Source of the DNA: Sphingomonas glacialis | Lineage (GTDB): Bacteria; Pseudomonadota; Alphaproteobacteria; Sphingomonadales; Sphingomonadaceae | Direction: 5' to 3' | Assembly (NCBI RefSeq): GCF_014653575.1 | Contig: NZ_BNAQ01000001.1 | Span: 744,001 to 808,000, forward strand | Length of the DNA stretch: 64,000 nucleotides | Shown here: positions 1-8,629 of the stretch, piece after piece | Position numbering within the stretch: position 1 is the stretch's first letter | Layout: every line of letters begins with the position of its first letter | The notes under the pieces: generated by a model | Told to the model about the DNA's origin: nothing | Database searches by the model: none | The model's input: the letters and a program-made list of their open reading frames with translations, nothing else | Made by a program: the position numbers and the translations under genes

Positions 1-1732
1 CATAGGGAACCGCACCAACAATGTTGGTACCCTGCCCGCCGAACAGCGTTCCGTACGGCGCCAGCACGCCTGAGGACGCCGGGCTGGCGAGCGTCAGATT
101 CTGGCCGCCGGCATAGGTCCAATTGTACGGCGTACTGCGGTTGATCGCGCTGCGATCGGTATAGCGAATACCGCCCTGGATTGACTGTAGGATGCTGTTG
201 TCGAAGTCCCAGGTGAGGTCGAGGCGCCCCGCTTTCTGCGTAGCGACGCTGTCCTCAAGATGATCCATCACGGCATTGACTACATAGGACGACAAATCGG
301 TGTTGGACGCCCCGCCGGGTGCGCTCTGGAAGCTGATCGTCGGCAGACTGCCACTCAGATCGATCTGATAGCCGGCCAGCGCCTTTTGGGCGAACGCGGT
401 GTAGCTATTGTTGGTTGCCGTCGCGCGCTCATACTGCCCGTCGAGCGTGGCATGCAGCCGCGGTGAAATCGACCACTTCACGCCGCCGGCATAATCGGTG
501 GTGACGGTGCGCGTGAAGCTGACCTGAGTGTTCGTCGCCAGGTTCAGCGCAGTGTTCTGATACTGCGTAAAATCAGGGAAGCCCGGAGTGATGCCAGAAT
601 AGGCTGGAATGAAGCCGTTATAGCCGCCCGAGACGAACGTGCCATCGGACGCGAACTTGAATCTGCTGGCGGGGTTCGGCGAAAGATAGCGCAGCTGATC
701 GGTGCTCGTGCCGTTGGTCACAAACGCCGAATAGTTCGGTGTCGAGATGTCGTATTGCGACCGGAAATAGGTGCCATAGACTTCGACGTTGCTCGCGGGC
801 TTCCACTGGAGCGCAGCATAGATGCCTTTGCGCGCGCGGTCGCCTTGAGTGACCTGGATACCTGCACCGTCGGGAACGTACATGGTCTTGCCGACATAGC
901 CGGGGACCGTCGTGGTCGGCACGTACGGCTCGATCGTCGCTTGATCGCGGCGGAACGAGGACTCGTAATAGGACAAATCTACCAGCACGCCGATCTCGCC
1001 GATCGGGGTGTTCTGCCAAGTCTTGCTGGCAAGGATCGAACCGTTGAAACGTGCCTGCTTCGACAGATCGAAATAGTTCGCGCCCATGGTTGTCGAGACG
1101 ACGAAGCCCTTCTCGTCGAACGGCATACGCGTGCGCAGGTTGATCATGCCGCCGATGCCGCCCTCGATCTCCTTGGCGGACGGATCCTTGTAGACGTCGA
1201 CGCCGCCGAGCAGTTCGGACGGAACGTCCTCGAAACCAAGCGAGCGCCCACCGCTACCGCCGAACACGTCACGACCGTTGAGTTCGGTCTTAACCTGCGT
1301 CAGGCCGCGGATCGCAACCGACGAGCCTTCGCCATAATTACGGGTGATCTGAACACCCGAGATACGCTGCAGCGCTTCAGCAACGTTCTTGTCGGGAAGC
1401 TTCCCGATGTCGGTCGCTGTGATCGAATCGACGAACTGATCGGCGTTGAATTTGATTGCCTGCGCTGTCGCCAAGCTCTTGCGGAAGCCGGTTACGACGA
1501 TGTCCTGATCCGCCGCATCGGCTGCCGGCGCCGCCGTATCTTTGTTGTCGGCGCTGCGCGGCAACGACCGATTTTCGGGGGTCGGCGCAGTCGGCCGGGT
1601 GGTGGACAGTGCCGGTGTCTGGCTGTCCTGCGCTAGCGCGGGACTAGCAATCGCTAAGAACGGAAGCAGCGACGCACTCAATAGCAGCGACTTCGCGATG
1701 CCCGAACGATTGGCGCCTTCAACAGCAGACAT
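1..1732 (-). CDS. TonB-dependent receptor (3' end outside the window)
   Basis: Outer-membrane active transporter for a large ligand, here probably xyloglucan oligosaccharides given the neighbouring glycosidases. The reading frame stays open to base 1, so the C-terminal part of the barrel is missing. I start at ATG 1732 because it has a purine-rich GGGA stretch upstream and is followed at once by a signal peptide ending in SPALAQ; an in-frame ATG at 1810 is less likely. After the signal there is a short Pro/Ala linker, then the plug domain with DIVVTGFRKS, KLPDKNVAEALQRISGVQI and the AIRGL and NGRDVFG motifs, then beta-barrel sequence. This plug is typical of the Caulobacter/Sphingomonas receptor group linked to plant-polymer loci. 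It is divergent from the halogenase-like gene. Substrate is inferred only from context. Confidence 0.93.
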   Translation of the reverse strand, partial: MSAVEGANRSGIAKSLLLSASLLPFLAIASPALAQDSQTPALSTTRPTAPTPENRSLPRSADNKDTAAPAADAADQDIVVTGFRKSLATAQAIKFNADQFVDSITATDIGKLPDKNVAEALQRISGVQITRNYGEGSSVAIRGLTQVKTELNGRDVFGGSGGRSLGFEDVPSELLGGVDVYKDPSAKEIEGGIGGMINLRTRMPFDEKGFVVSTTMGANYFDLSKQARFNGSILASKTWQNTPIGEIGVLVDLSYYESSFRRDQATIEPYVPTTTVPGYVGKTMYVPDGAGIQVTQGDRARKGIYAALQWKPASNVEVYGTYFRSQYDISTPNYSAFVTNGTSTDQLRYLSPNPASRFKFASDGTFVSGGYNGFIPAYSGITPGFPDFTQYQNTALNLATNTQVSFTRTVTTDYAGGVKWSISPRLHATLDGQYERATATNNSYTAFAQKALAGYQIDLSGSLPTISFQSAPGGASNTDLSSYVVNAVMDHLEDSVATQKAGRLDLTWDFDNSILQSIQGGIRYTDRSAINRSTPYNWTYAGGQNLTLASPASSGVLAPYGTLFGGQGTNIVGAVPY

Positions 1733-1921
1733 TCGTATTCCCTTTTCAAAAGCATCCACGCCCCGTGCTCGCGCGCGGGACGTCAGTTCGTTCGAGAAGG
1801 TTGCGGTCATGCCCACTGCGCCTCCCCCTACGGCCTCCCTCGATTCATTGCTCGATGCAGGGGAGGTCCGCGTTGGACGCATCGCTACTCGCACAGTGTC
1901 TGCCGGTCAACAGATTTGTGG

Positions 1922-1950
1922 ATAGGTGATTTCATGTTTCATAGGTGAAC
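1922..1950. promoter_or_regulatory. Possible operator: two direct copies of an ATAGGTGA motif between receptor and halogenase-like gene
   Basis: ATAGGTGA begins at 1922 and ATAGGTGAAC at 1941, 19 bases apart, in the divergent promoter region. The same word occurs at 5226-5235 before the GH35/GH31 pair, and close variants occur before GH3 and GH39. I infer a shared regulator site. No regulator assignment is possible from sequence alone. Confidence 0.4.
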
Positions 1951-1999
1951 GCTGGTCTGGCTAACAAGACCGCGCTATTGCGACATCGAGGAGAGCGTG

Positions 2000-3529
2000 A
2001 TGACGGAAGGCCAGCAGGCGAAACCAGTTCGCAAAATTCTGATCGTCGGGGGCGGGTCGGCGGGGTGGATGACCGCTGCGGCATTGGCGCGTTCGCTCCC
2101 GCGTGAGCAATGCCGGATCACGCTCCTAGAGTCGGACGAGATCGGGACGGTCGGTGTCGGCGAGGCAACGATCCCGCCGATTCGCCAGTTCAATACGCTG
2201 CTTGGTGTCGACGAAAATGACTTTGTGCGCGCGACGCAGGCAACCTTCAAATTGGGTATCGCGTTCGAGAATTGGAGCGCGTTGGGCAGTCGCTATCTGC
2301 ATCCCTTCGGCCGCTTCGGTGCCGATATCGGGCCGCTGCCATTCCCAAGCTATTGGCACGCGCTGGCCCGCGCAAATCCGGCGGCGGCCGGGTCGCTGAG
2401 CGAATACAGCCTACCCGCAATGGCAGCAGCGTCGGGCAAATTCTGTCGGCCGAGTCCGGATCCGCGGAACACGCTCAACAACATCAGCTACGCCTTTCAT
2501 TTCGACGCCGGGCGCTACGCACGCTTTCTGCGGGGACGCGCGGAAGACGATGGCGTCGTGCGCATCGAGGGGCGTGTGGTCGAAGTGCCAATCGACGCGA
2601 GCGGCGATGTTGCGGGCGTGATGCTCGCCGACGGGCGGCGGATCGACGCCGACTTTTTCGTTGATTGCTCGGGCTTTCGCGGCATGCTGATCGAGGGCGC
2701 GCTCGGCACCGGTTATGACGACTGGCGACACTGGTTGCCGTGCGACAGAGCAGTCGCACTCCCGACTGAGCGCGTCGGCTCCCCCCTGCCCTATACGCGC
2801 TCAATCGCGGGGAGCGCAGGATGGCAGTGGCGCATTCCATTGCAGCATCGCTCGGGCAACGGCCATGTGTTCTGCAGCGAGTTCCTCGGCGCCGACCAAG
2901 CCGAGGCGGAGCTGCGCGCCGGCGTCGAAGGCAAGCCCTTGGCGGACGCTCGGTTGCTGCGCTTCACTACGGGCAAGCGCAAGAAGGTGTGGAACCGCAA
3001 TGTGCTCGCGGTCGGTCTCGCCGCCGGTTTCCTTGAGCCGCTCGAATCGACCAGCCTGCATCTTGTCCAGTCGGCGATCACCCGACTGCTCGCTCTGTTC
3101 CCGGATCGATCGTTCGCCCAGCCCGATATTGACTATTACAACGCGACCACCGCTACCGAATACGAGCGGATCCGCGATTTCCTGGTGCTACACTATCATG
3201 CAACGACGCGCGACGACTCGCCCTTCTGGCGTCATTGCGCAGAGATGCCGATCCCCGATACACTGGCTGAAAGGCTCGCACTGTATCGCAGTCGCGGGCG
3301 CTTCTTCCCAGTCGCACTCGACCTGTTCCTCGAGCCGAGCTGGGTCGCGGTGATGGAAGGTCAAGGCGTGACGCCGGGGCAGAGCGACCCGATGGCGGGA
3401 CTTCAGTTCGACACGATGGCGGCGCTTTTGCCGCGCATCCGTGGCGCAGTGGCGCAGGCCGTAAAGGCGATGCCGACGCATGCCGACTTCATCCGTACCA
3501 CCTGCGCAGCGCCGGCGGCTGACCGATAA
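2000..3529 (+). CDS. Tryptophan-halogenase-like flavoprotein
   Basis: FAD-dependent protein of the PrnA-type tryptophan halogenase family, 509 residues. I use ATG 2000, not the GTG at 1997, because GAGGAGAG lies at the right distance. Visible hallmarks are the N-terminal nucleotide-binding GGGSAG (about residues 17-22), a lysine in FKLGI (K84) at the place of the catalytic lysine of PrnA, the family motif WQWRIP (from W275), and LEPLEST (E349-S350) at the place of the catalytic glutamate. All residues needed for flavin-halogenase chemistry therefore seem present. Homologues commonly sit beside TonB receptors in carbohydrate loci of Caulobacter, Xanthomonas and Sphingomonas, where their role is unproven. 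Divergent from the receptor gene and convergent with GH35. The substrate is unknown. Confidence 0.9.
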   Translation: MTEGQQAKPVRKILIVGGGSAGWMTAAALARSLPREQCRITLLESDEIGTVGVGEATIPPIRQFNTLLGVDENDFVRATQATFKLGIAFENWSALGSRYLHPFGRFGADIGPLPFPSYWHALARANPAAAGSLSEYSLPAMAAASGKFCRPSPDPRNTLNNISYAFHFDAGRYARFLRGRAEDDGVVRIEGRVVEVPIDASGDVAGVMLADGRRIDADFFVDCSGFRGMLIEGALGTGYDDWRHWLPCDRAVALPTERVGSPLPYTRSIAGSAGWQWRIPLQHRSGNGHVFCSEFLGADQAEAELRAGVEGKPLADARLLRFTTGKRKKVWNRNVLAVGLAAGFLEPLESTSLHLVQSAITRLLALFPDRSFAQPDIDYYNATTATEYERIRDFLVLHYHATTRDDSPFWRHCAEMPIPDTLAERLALYRSRGRFFPVALDLFLEPSWVAVMEGQGVTPGQSDPMAGLQFDTMAALLPRIRGAVAQAVKAMPTHADFIRTTCAAPAADR

Positions 3530-3560
3530 TCAAGGTGCACTTGGCATCGAGCGGGGGGGG

Positions 3561-5171
3561 TTACCCGTACCGCCCCGTCGTCACGCGCAGCAACACCGGG
3601 TTATCGATGAAGTTCAGCCCGTAATCGGTCTGGTCGCCGTTCCACACGCGATCGACGACGAACGCGCCCTTGACTAACCGCCCCTCCTCGACCCGGAGGA
3701 TCATCGCGTTTTTCGGAGCGCCGGCTGCCGGCGCGAAGTCGAGCCGGACATGGTCACCCGCGACCAGATATTGATCGGGCGCGATTTGTGCGGCGACCGC
3801 GCCACCGACGGCCTCGTTCGCCCAGGATGGCGGCTGGGACTTGATCCAAGTGTCGACGCGGTGGCCGAACTGCCATTCGCCGTAACTCGCAGTGATCGTC
3901 CAATCCCCCAACGTGGTCGATTGCGGCTTGCCGTCGTCGCCCTTGGCGGTGCCCCAGGTCGGACGCTCGAACGCGATCTTCGCCCACTCGCGCTGCATGT
4001 CGGCGAACAGACGATAGGGCGCGGCGAACGTCTCGATCGTGTGATCGTCGAGCGTCTTGGCGCCGAGCGGGTAGTTGTAATAGCCCGTCGCATCCATGCC
4101 GAACGGCGCGAAGCCGATCGCGCCGCGCCCAAGCGCCGCCCAGAAGAAGCGCGCATATTCGGCGGCGTTGCCGATCTCGGGCACCGCTAGCGCATTGTCG
4201 GGTCGGCGAAACGCATCGAGATAGGCGAATACGTCGGCGCTCTTGCGGTCGTAGATATCGGGCGCCTGATAATCGATCGCAGGCGCCGCCGCCTTCCAGA
4301 TGTCGAGCACGTCCTGTTGTGGTCCGCCGCTCGAGACGGCGGTTGGCTCCGGAATCTTGAAGGCATCGGCAAGCGAGGCGTTGACGTACATCGGCAGCGG
4401 CTTGATCGCCTTGCCCGCCGCGGCGAGCTCTCCGCAATACGCCGCGGTGTACCACGTATTGAAAGCACGATCGGCTTGCGCGCCGTATGCCTGGGTCCAC
4501 GTCCCCGCCTTCCCGAGCGCTGCGGGAACCGGGCCGACGAAGAGTTTCTGCGCCTCGGGGCCGTAATCGCGGGGGCTGCGATAGCTGCCGGTCTCGTTCT
4601 CGACTTGCACCAGGATCGTGGTGTTCTGGCGGTCATGGTCGCGCAGATAGGTGATCAGCTTGAGGAACGCGCGCTTGTCGGCCTCGAGCGTGGTGCGCGC
4701 GTTGGGCGAGAGGACGTAATGATCGGTGCCGTCGCGCAGCTTCATCCGCGGAAAGCGGCGATTGTCCTGCTTGACCCAGTCGGGCGCGTAGCTCGGCCCG
4801 GTATTCTTGTACGTGCCGAACCAGAGCAGGACGAGCCGCTTGTCGTGCTCGCGCGCTTGATCGAGCAGCGTCTGGAGGAAACTGTAATCGAAGCGGCCTT
4901 CGGTCGGCTCGAGCTGCTGCCACGCAATCGGCACTTCGACGGTATTGGCGTGAAGCCGGTCGAGCATCGGCCATACCGACGTGAGCGCCGCAGCATAATT
5001 GCTCGAATTGTTGACTTGCGCGCCGAGCATCAGGAACGGCGCGCCGTCGACGATCAGCGCATGATGGCCGTTGCGCGAGACGATTTGCGGGACTTCGCCG
5101 GATTGCGCGAGCGCCGGGGCGGCCGCAGCGAGCGCTGTGAATACCGTCCAGATATGTAATATCGTTTTCAT
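3561..5171 (-). CDS. GH35 beta-galactosidase with C-terminal DUF5597-like region
   Basis: Exported glycoside hydrolase of family 35, 536 residues. A signal peptide ends at APALAQ (about residue 23). The TIM-barrel shows the family pattern: VPIAWQQLEPTEGRFDY, then the acid/base in QVENETGS (E193), and the nucleophile in AVPEIGN (E332). The C-terminal third resembles the DUF5597 extension seen in Gram-negative GH35 enzymes. In xyloglucan loci GH35 removes the terminal beta-galactose from L and F side chains, which would let GH31 reach the xylose underneath. ATG 5171 follows GGAGAGGA. It is divergent from GH31 with a short shared promoter region. Galactosidase activity is family knowledge; the xyloglucan role is inferred. 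Confidence 0.9.
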   Translation of the reverse strand: MKTILHIWTVFTALAAAAPALAQSGEVPQIVSRNGHHALIVDGAPFLMLGAQVNNSSNYAAALTSVWPMLDRLHANTVEVPIAWQQLEPTEGRFDYSFLQTLLDQAREHDKRLVLLWFGTYKNTGPSYAPDWVKQDNRRFPRMKLRDGTDHYVLSPNARTTLEADKRAFLKLITYLRDHDRQNTTILVQVENETGSYRSPRDYGPEAQKLFVGPVPAALGKAGTWTQAYGAQADRAFNTWYTAAYCGELAAAGKAIKPLPMYVNASLADAFKIPEPTAVSSGGPQQDVLDIWKAAAPAIDYQAPDIYDRKSADVFAYLDAFRRPDNALAVPEIGNAAEYARFFWAALGRGAIGFAPFGMDATGYYNYPLGAKTLDDHTIETFAAPYRLFADMQREWAKIAFERPTWGTAKGDDGKPQSTTLGDWTITASYGEWQFGHRVDTWIKSQPPSWANEAVGGAVAAQIAPDQYLVAGDHVRLDFAPAAGAPKNAMILRVEEGRLVKGAFVVDRVWNGDQTDYGLNFIDNPVLLRVTTGRYG

Positions 5172-5225
5172 GATGATCCTCTCCCGTACTTGGCATTCTT
5201 GCTTGCGCCAGTGAAACGAATGCTC

Positions 5226-5235
5226 ATAGGTGAAC
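5226..5235 (+). promoter_or_regulatory. Copy of the ATAGGTGAAC motif between GH35 and GH31
   Basis: The ten-base word is identical to the one at 1941-1950. It lies between divergent GH35 (start 5171) and GH31 (start near 5296), so one site could serve both genes. Role inferred from recurrence only. Confidence 0.4.
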
Positions 5236-5295
5236 AGCAGTGACCGGCGACCGCGAGTGCGTCAACCAGCGGCAACACAGAAGAGGATGAGCGAC

Positions 5296-7632
5296 ATGGC
5301 AATGGTATCCCGAAAGCGCGCGCTCGCGAAATGGGCAGGCGCCGCCGCCATCGCTCTGATCCCGCTTTCCGCACAGGCCGAGCCGCTCGCCTCGCTCGAC
5401 CGTAATGGCAGCCGCGTCGCGATCGAACCCTATGCGCCCAACATCGTCCGCGTGACGATCGCGCTCGACCGCGATCTCGCCGATGCCGCGCCCGGACCGG
5501 GGCCGAACGCCAAGTCGGATGCCAGCGGCTGGTCGCATCGCAGCGATGCCTCGGGCGACGTGTTCGCCTCGTCCGCACTGTCGCTGACGGTCAATGCTCA
5601 GCCTTGGCCAAAGGCGCCGACGCAGATGGAGCGCTATTTCGCGCCGTCGCTTCCCCCCGTGTCGATCACGGTGAAGGGCACCGACGGCCACCTCATCACG
5701 CAGATGAACGGCTGGGAAATGGCGCCGCACACCGTCGCGGGCGAAAAGACCTTCAAGATCGGAGCGAGCTTCGCCGCGCCGCTCGACGAGCATTATTACG
5801 GGCTCGGCCAGAACCAGGAGGGCAAACTCGATCTGCGTGGCCGCACGATCGATTGCCGCCACAATTACGACGCCCCCGCCGGCGAAACGGTCTGCGTGCC
5901 GTTCATGGTCACCAACAAGGGCTATGGGATCGTCTGGGACAATCCCTCGACCACCACCGTGTCGCCGGGGCTGCACAACAGCACGCACTGGCAGTCCGAG
6001 GTCGGCGAGCGCGTGTCCTTCTTCGTCATCACCGGCGACACGACTGACGACCTTTATGCGGGCTTTGCCAAGCTGACCGGCAAGACCCCGCTCCCGCCGA
6101 AAGCCGCGTTCGGGCTCATCCAGAGCAAGGCGCGTTACGAGACGCAGGCCGAACTGCTCGGCGTGGCGGAAGGGTATCGCAGCCGCAACTATCCGCTCGA
6201 CGTAATGGTGCTCGACTGGTTCTACTGGAGCCGGATGGGCCAGCTCGATATCGACCACACCTTCTTCCCCGACCCCGCGGGCATGAACGCCAAGCTCAAG
6301 GGGCTCGGCATGCACAGCATCGTCAGCGTGTGGCCGCGCTTCGAGAAGGAATCGCGCTATTACGACATGCTGTCGGCCAAGGGCTGGCTGCTGCACGACC
6401 AGGACGGCTCGGTCGTCGACGGCCTCCCGGTCCGTTCGGACCGCGCGGGCGCGCTGATCGACAGCACGAATCCCGATGCGCGCGCCTGGTACTGGAGTAA
6501 GATCCGCGACAACATCGCCAGTCAGGGTTTCGACTGGTTCTGGCTCGACGAGACCGAGCCCGATCTGGTCCCCGATGGTCATGAGTTCGCAATCGGTTCC
6601 GGCGACCGCTATCACAACCTCTTCCCGCTGGTGCACACGGCGAGCGTCGCCGATGGATCGGCCAAGGACCGCCCCGATTTCCGCAATCTGATCCTGTGCC
6701 GCGCCGCCTATCTCGGCACGCAGCGCAACGGTTGCCTGTTCTGGTCGTCCGACGTCCAGTCGACGTGGGAAGCGCTCAAGCGCCAGGTGCCGACCGGGCT
6801 CAATTTCACCGCATCGGGCCTTGCTTACTGGAGCAGCGACACTGGCGGCTGGCAGTATCCCAACGGCCCCAAGGCCGAGCATCCCGTGCTGCTCGATCCC
6901 GCCGGCGCCGATGCGATGCCGCCGAGCTATGCCGATTATCCCGAACTGTTCGTCCGCTGGTTCCAGTACAACACCTTCACGCCCACGCTGCGCATCCATG
7001 GCCAGCGTCCGGCGACCGCGATCTGGGATTACGGCAAGGCGGCCGAGCCGGTGCTCGCGCAGTATCTGAAGCTGCGTTACGCACTGGTACCGTATCTCTA
7101 CGCAGCGGCGCATCACACGTATGAGAGCGGCGCGCCGTTCATGCGCGGGCTGTTCATGGATTTCCCGAACGACCCAAAGATCACCGACATGGGCGACGAA
7201 TATATGTTCGGCCTCGCCTTCCTCGTCGCGCCGGTGACCGAGCAAGGTGCGACCAGCCGCTCGGTCTATCTTCCTGCCGGCGCCGACTGGTACGATTACT
7301 GGACCAACGAGAAGCATGCCGGTGGCCAGACGATCACGGCGCAAGCGCCAATCGACAAGATCCCGCTGTTCGTGCGCGCCGGATCGATCGTGCCGATGGG
7401 GGCGCAAGTGCCGAGTACCGCGACACGCCAGCCGCTCGAGAGCATTCGCGTCTATCCAGGCCGTTCGACGAGCTTCACGCTGTACGACGATGACGGGGTG
7501 AGCAACGCCTATCGTAAGGGCGGCGGCACTGCGACGCTGCGCTGGGACGATGCCAGCGGGCGGCTGACCGCATCGGGCAAGCTGCCGAGCGGGCAGGATG
7601 TCGCAGCGTTGGTCAAGGTCGTCGGCCGCTAA
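5296..7632 (+). CDS. GH31 alpha-glycosidase, probably alpha-xylosidase
   Basis: Exported glycoside hydrolase family 31 enzyme, 778 residues from ATG 5296. Three close ATGs exist (5287, 5296, 5302); 5296 has AAGAGG at a sensible distance, while at 5287 that purine block would touch the start. A signal peptide ends at PLSAQA. The nucleophile is the Asp of FDWFWLDETEPD (D418), matching the W-x-D-x-x-E-P pattern of xyloglucan-type GH31 alpha-xylosidases, and FWSSDVQSTW carries the likely acid/base. GH31-type N-terminal beta-sandwich sequence (EHYYGLGQNQEGKLDLRG) and C-terminal sandwiches are present. In the pathway it would remove alpha-1,6-xylose from the non-reducing end of xyloglucan oligosaccharides. 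Alpha-glucosidase activity cannot be excluded from sequence alone. Confidence 0.9.
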   Translation: MAMVSRKRALAKWAGAAAIALIPLSAQAEPLASLDRNGSRVAIEPYAPNIVRVTIALDRDLADAAPGPGPNAKSDASGWSHRSDASGDVFASSALSLTVNAQPWPKAPTQMERYFAPSLPPVSITVKGTDGHLITQMNGWEMAPHTVAGEKTFKIGASFAAPLDEHYYGLGQNQEGKLDLRGRTIDCRHNYDAPAGETVCVPFMVTNKGYGIVWDNPSTTTVSPGLHNSTHWQSEVGERVSFFVITGDTTDDLYAGFAKLTGKTPLPPKAAFGLIQSKARYETQAELLGVAEGYRSRNYPLDVMVLDWFYWSRMGQLDIDHTFFPDPAGMNAKLKGLGMHSIVSVWPRFEKESRYYDMLSAKGWLLHDQDGSVVDGLPVRSDRAGALIDSTNPDARAWYWSKIRDNIASQGFDWFWLDETEPDLVPDGHEFAIGSGDRYHNLFPLVHTASVADGSAKDRPDFRNLILCRAAYLGTQRNGCLFWSSDVQSTWEALKRQVPTGLNFTASGLAYWSSDTGGWQYPNGPKAEHPVLLDPAGADAMPPSYADYPELFVRWFQYNTFTPTLRIHGQRPATAIWDYGKAAEPVLAQYLKLRYALVPYLYAAAHHTYESGAPFMRGLFMDFPNDPKITDMGDEYMFGLAFLVAPVTEQGATSRSVYLPAGADWYDYWTNEKHAGGQTITAQAPIDKIPLFVRAGSIVPMGAQVPSTATRQPLESIRVYPGRSTSFTLYDDDGVSNAYRKGGGTATLRWDDASGRLTASGKLPSGQDVAALVKVVGR

Positions 7633-7649
7633 CGCACAGCGCTTGTGCG
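7633..7649 (+). terminator. Small hairpin after GH31
   Basis: CGCACA and TGTGCG form a six-pair stem around a five-base loop directly after the GH31 stop. No T-run follows, so it is a weak terminator or attenuator at best; the IclR gene may still be co-transcribed. Confidence 0.3.
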
Positions 7650-7696
7650 CTTTGGTCGCGACCTTCTATGATCGGCGCTGCATACCGGGGGAAACG

Positions 7697-8476
7697 ATGG
7701 ACGACATTGAAGACGAGGACCGCCGCTACAAGGCGCCCGCGCTTGAAAAGGGGCTCGACATTCTCGAGCTGCTCGCCGACGCGGCCGAGCCGCTCCCCTT
7801 AGCGGCGATCGCCGACCAGCTCGATCGCTCGCGCGGCGAACTGCACCGCATGGTGCAGGTGCTGCAGTTTCGTGGCTATATCGACCAGGATGCCGGCTCG
7901 GAAGGCTATCGCCTGACCGACCGGCTGTTCGCGCTCGGCATGCGCCAACCGCGCACGCGCAACCTGGTCGAACTGTCGCTGCCGGTGATGCGGCAGTTGG
8001 TGCAGGATTCGGGCGAGTCATGCCACCTCGCCTTTCACAGCCGCGGTGAGATGGTCGTCGTCGCGCGGGTCGAATCGGGCGAACAGGTCGGATTTTCGGT
8101 GCGCGTCGGCTATCGCCGGCCGATCCCCAGCACCGCGTCGGGCGCAGTGCTCTACGCGTTTCAATCGGACGCGGTGCGGCAGCGTTGGGAGAGCCTGTTC
8201 GCGCCGGCGCTCAGCCCGGCGGCACTAAAGGAATTTCGCGCACATGCCGATACCGTGCGCACGCGCCAGGTCGAATTGACGCAAAGCCCGCTGGTGGGTG
8301 GCGTCACCGACATCTCCGCACCGATCATGCGCGGCGGCGCGGCCGCGGCGGCGCTGACCGTGCCGTATCTCGAAAGGCGCGAACCCGTGCATAGCGCCGA
8401 GCAAGTATCGGTCATGGTGCTCGCCGCAGCCGAGCGGATCGCAGAGCAATTGGTGCAAAGCGACGAGCGGCTTTAG
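7697..8476 (+). CDS. IclR-family transcriptional regulator
   Basis: DNA-binding regulator of 259 residues. ATG 7697 is preceded by GGGGGA. The N-terminal winged helix-turn-helix covers about residues 12-75 (KGLDILELLADAAEPLPL, then DRSRGELHRMVQVLQFRGY). The rest is the IclR effector domain, with the LSLPVMRQLVQDSGE and CHLAF segments typical of the family. It lies 64 bases after GH31 in the same direction and faces GH3. It is the only regulator in the sugar locus with an intact DNA-binding domain, so it may control the locus. The effector is unknown; breakdown products of xyloglucan sugars are one guess. Confidence 0.92.
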   Translation: MDDIEDEDRRYKAPALEKGLDILELLADAAEPLPLAAIADQLDRSRGELHRMVQVLQFRGYIDQDAGSEGYRLTDRLFALGMRQPRTRNLVELSLPVMRQLVQDSGESCHLAFHSRGEMVVVARVESGEQVGFSVRVGYRRPIPSTASGAVLYAFQSDAVRQRWESLFAPALSPAALKEFRAHADTVRTRQVELTQSPLVGGVTDISAPIMRGGAAAAALTVPYLERREPVHSAEQVSVMVLAAAERIAEQLVQSDERL

Positions 8477-8511
8477 CACTTTTGAGTTGCCCCTTGTGCA
8501 AGCTGTCGCTG

Positions 8512-8609
8512 CCCCGGCGAAGGCCGGGGCCCAGTAGCGCAGCGTCCAATGCGCAAGCGTAGCGCATATTATCCTCGGCCATCGCTACTGGACCCCGGCC
8601 TTCGCCGGG
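8512..8609. repeat. Paired REP-like inverted repeat between convergent IclR and GH3 genes
   Basis: The left arm (8512-8539) and right arm (8583-8609) are near-perfect reverse complements built on CCGGCGAAGGCCGGGGCCCAG. Each arm also folds on itself (CCGGC-GAAG-GCCGG). A further small palindrome (ATGCGC...GCGCAT) lies between them. It sits between two convergent genes and could also end transcription from both sides. Confidence 0.75.
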
Positions 8610-8629
8610 AAAAATAGTTGAAGAAGGGA

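Noticed and set aside
755..1636. 293-residue plus-strand frame opposite the TonB receptor
   Set aside because: It is the antisense of a clearly coding receptor, with Arg/His-rich sequence and no family features.
5224..7407. 727-residue minus-strand open frame opposite GH31
   Set aside because: High-GC coding DNA often leaves long antisense frames; the sequence is Arg/His/Val-rich with no recognisable domain, while GH31 has all its motifs.
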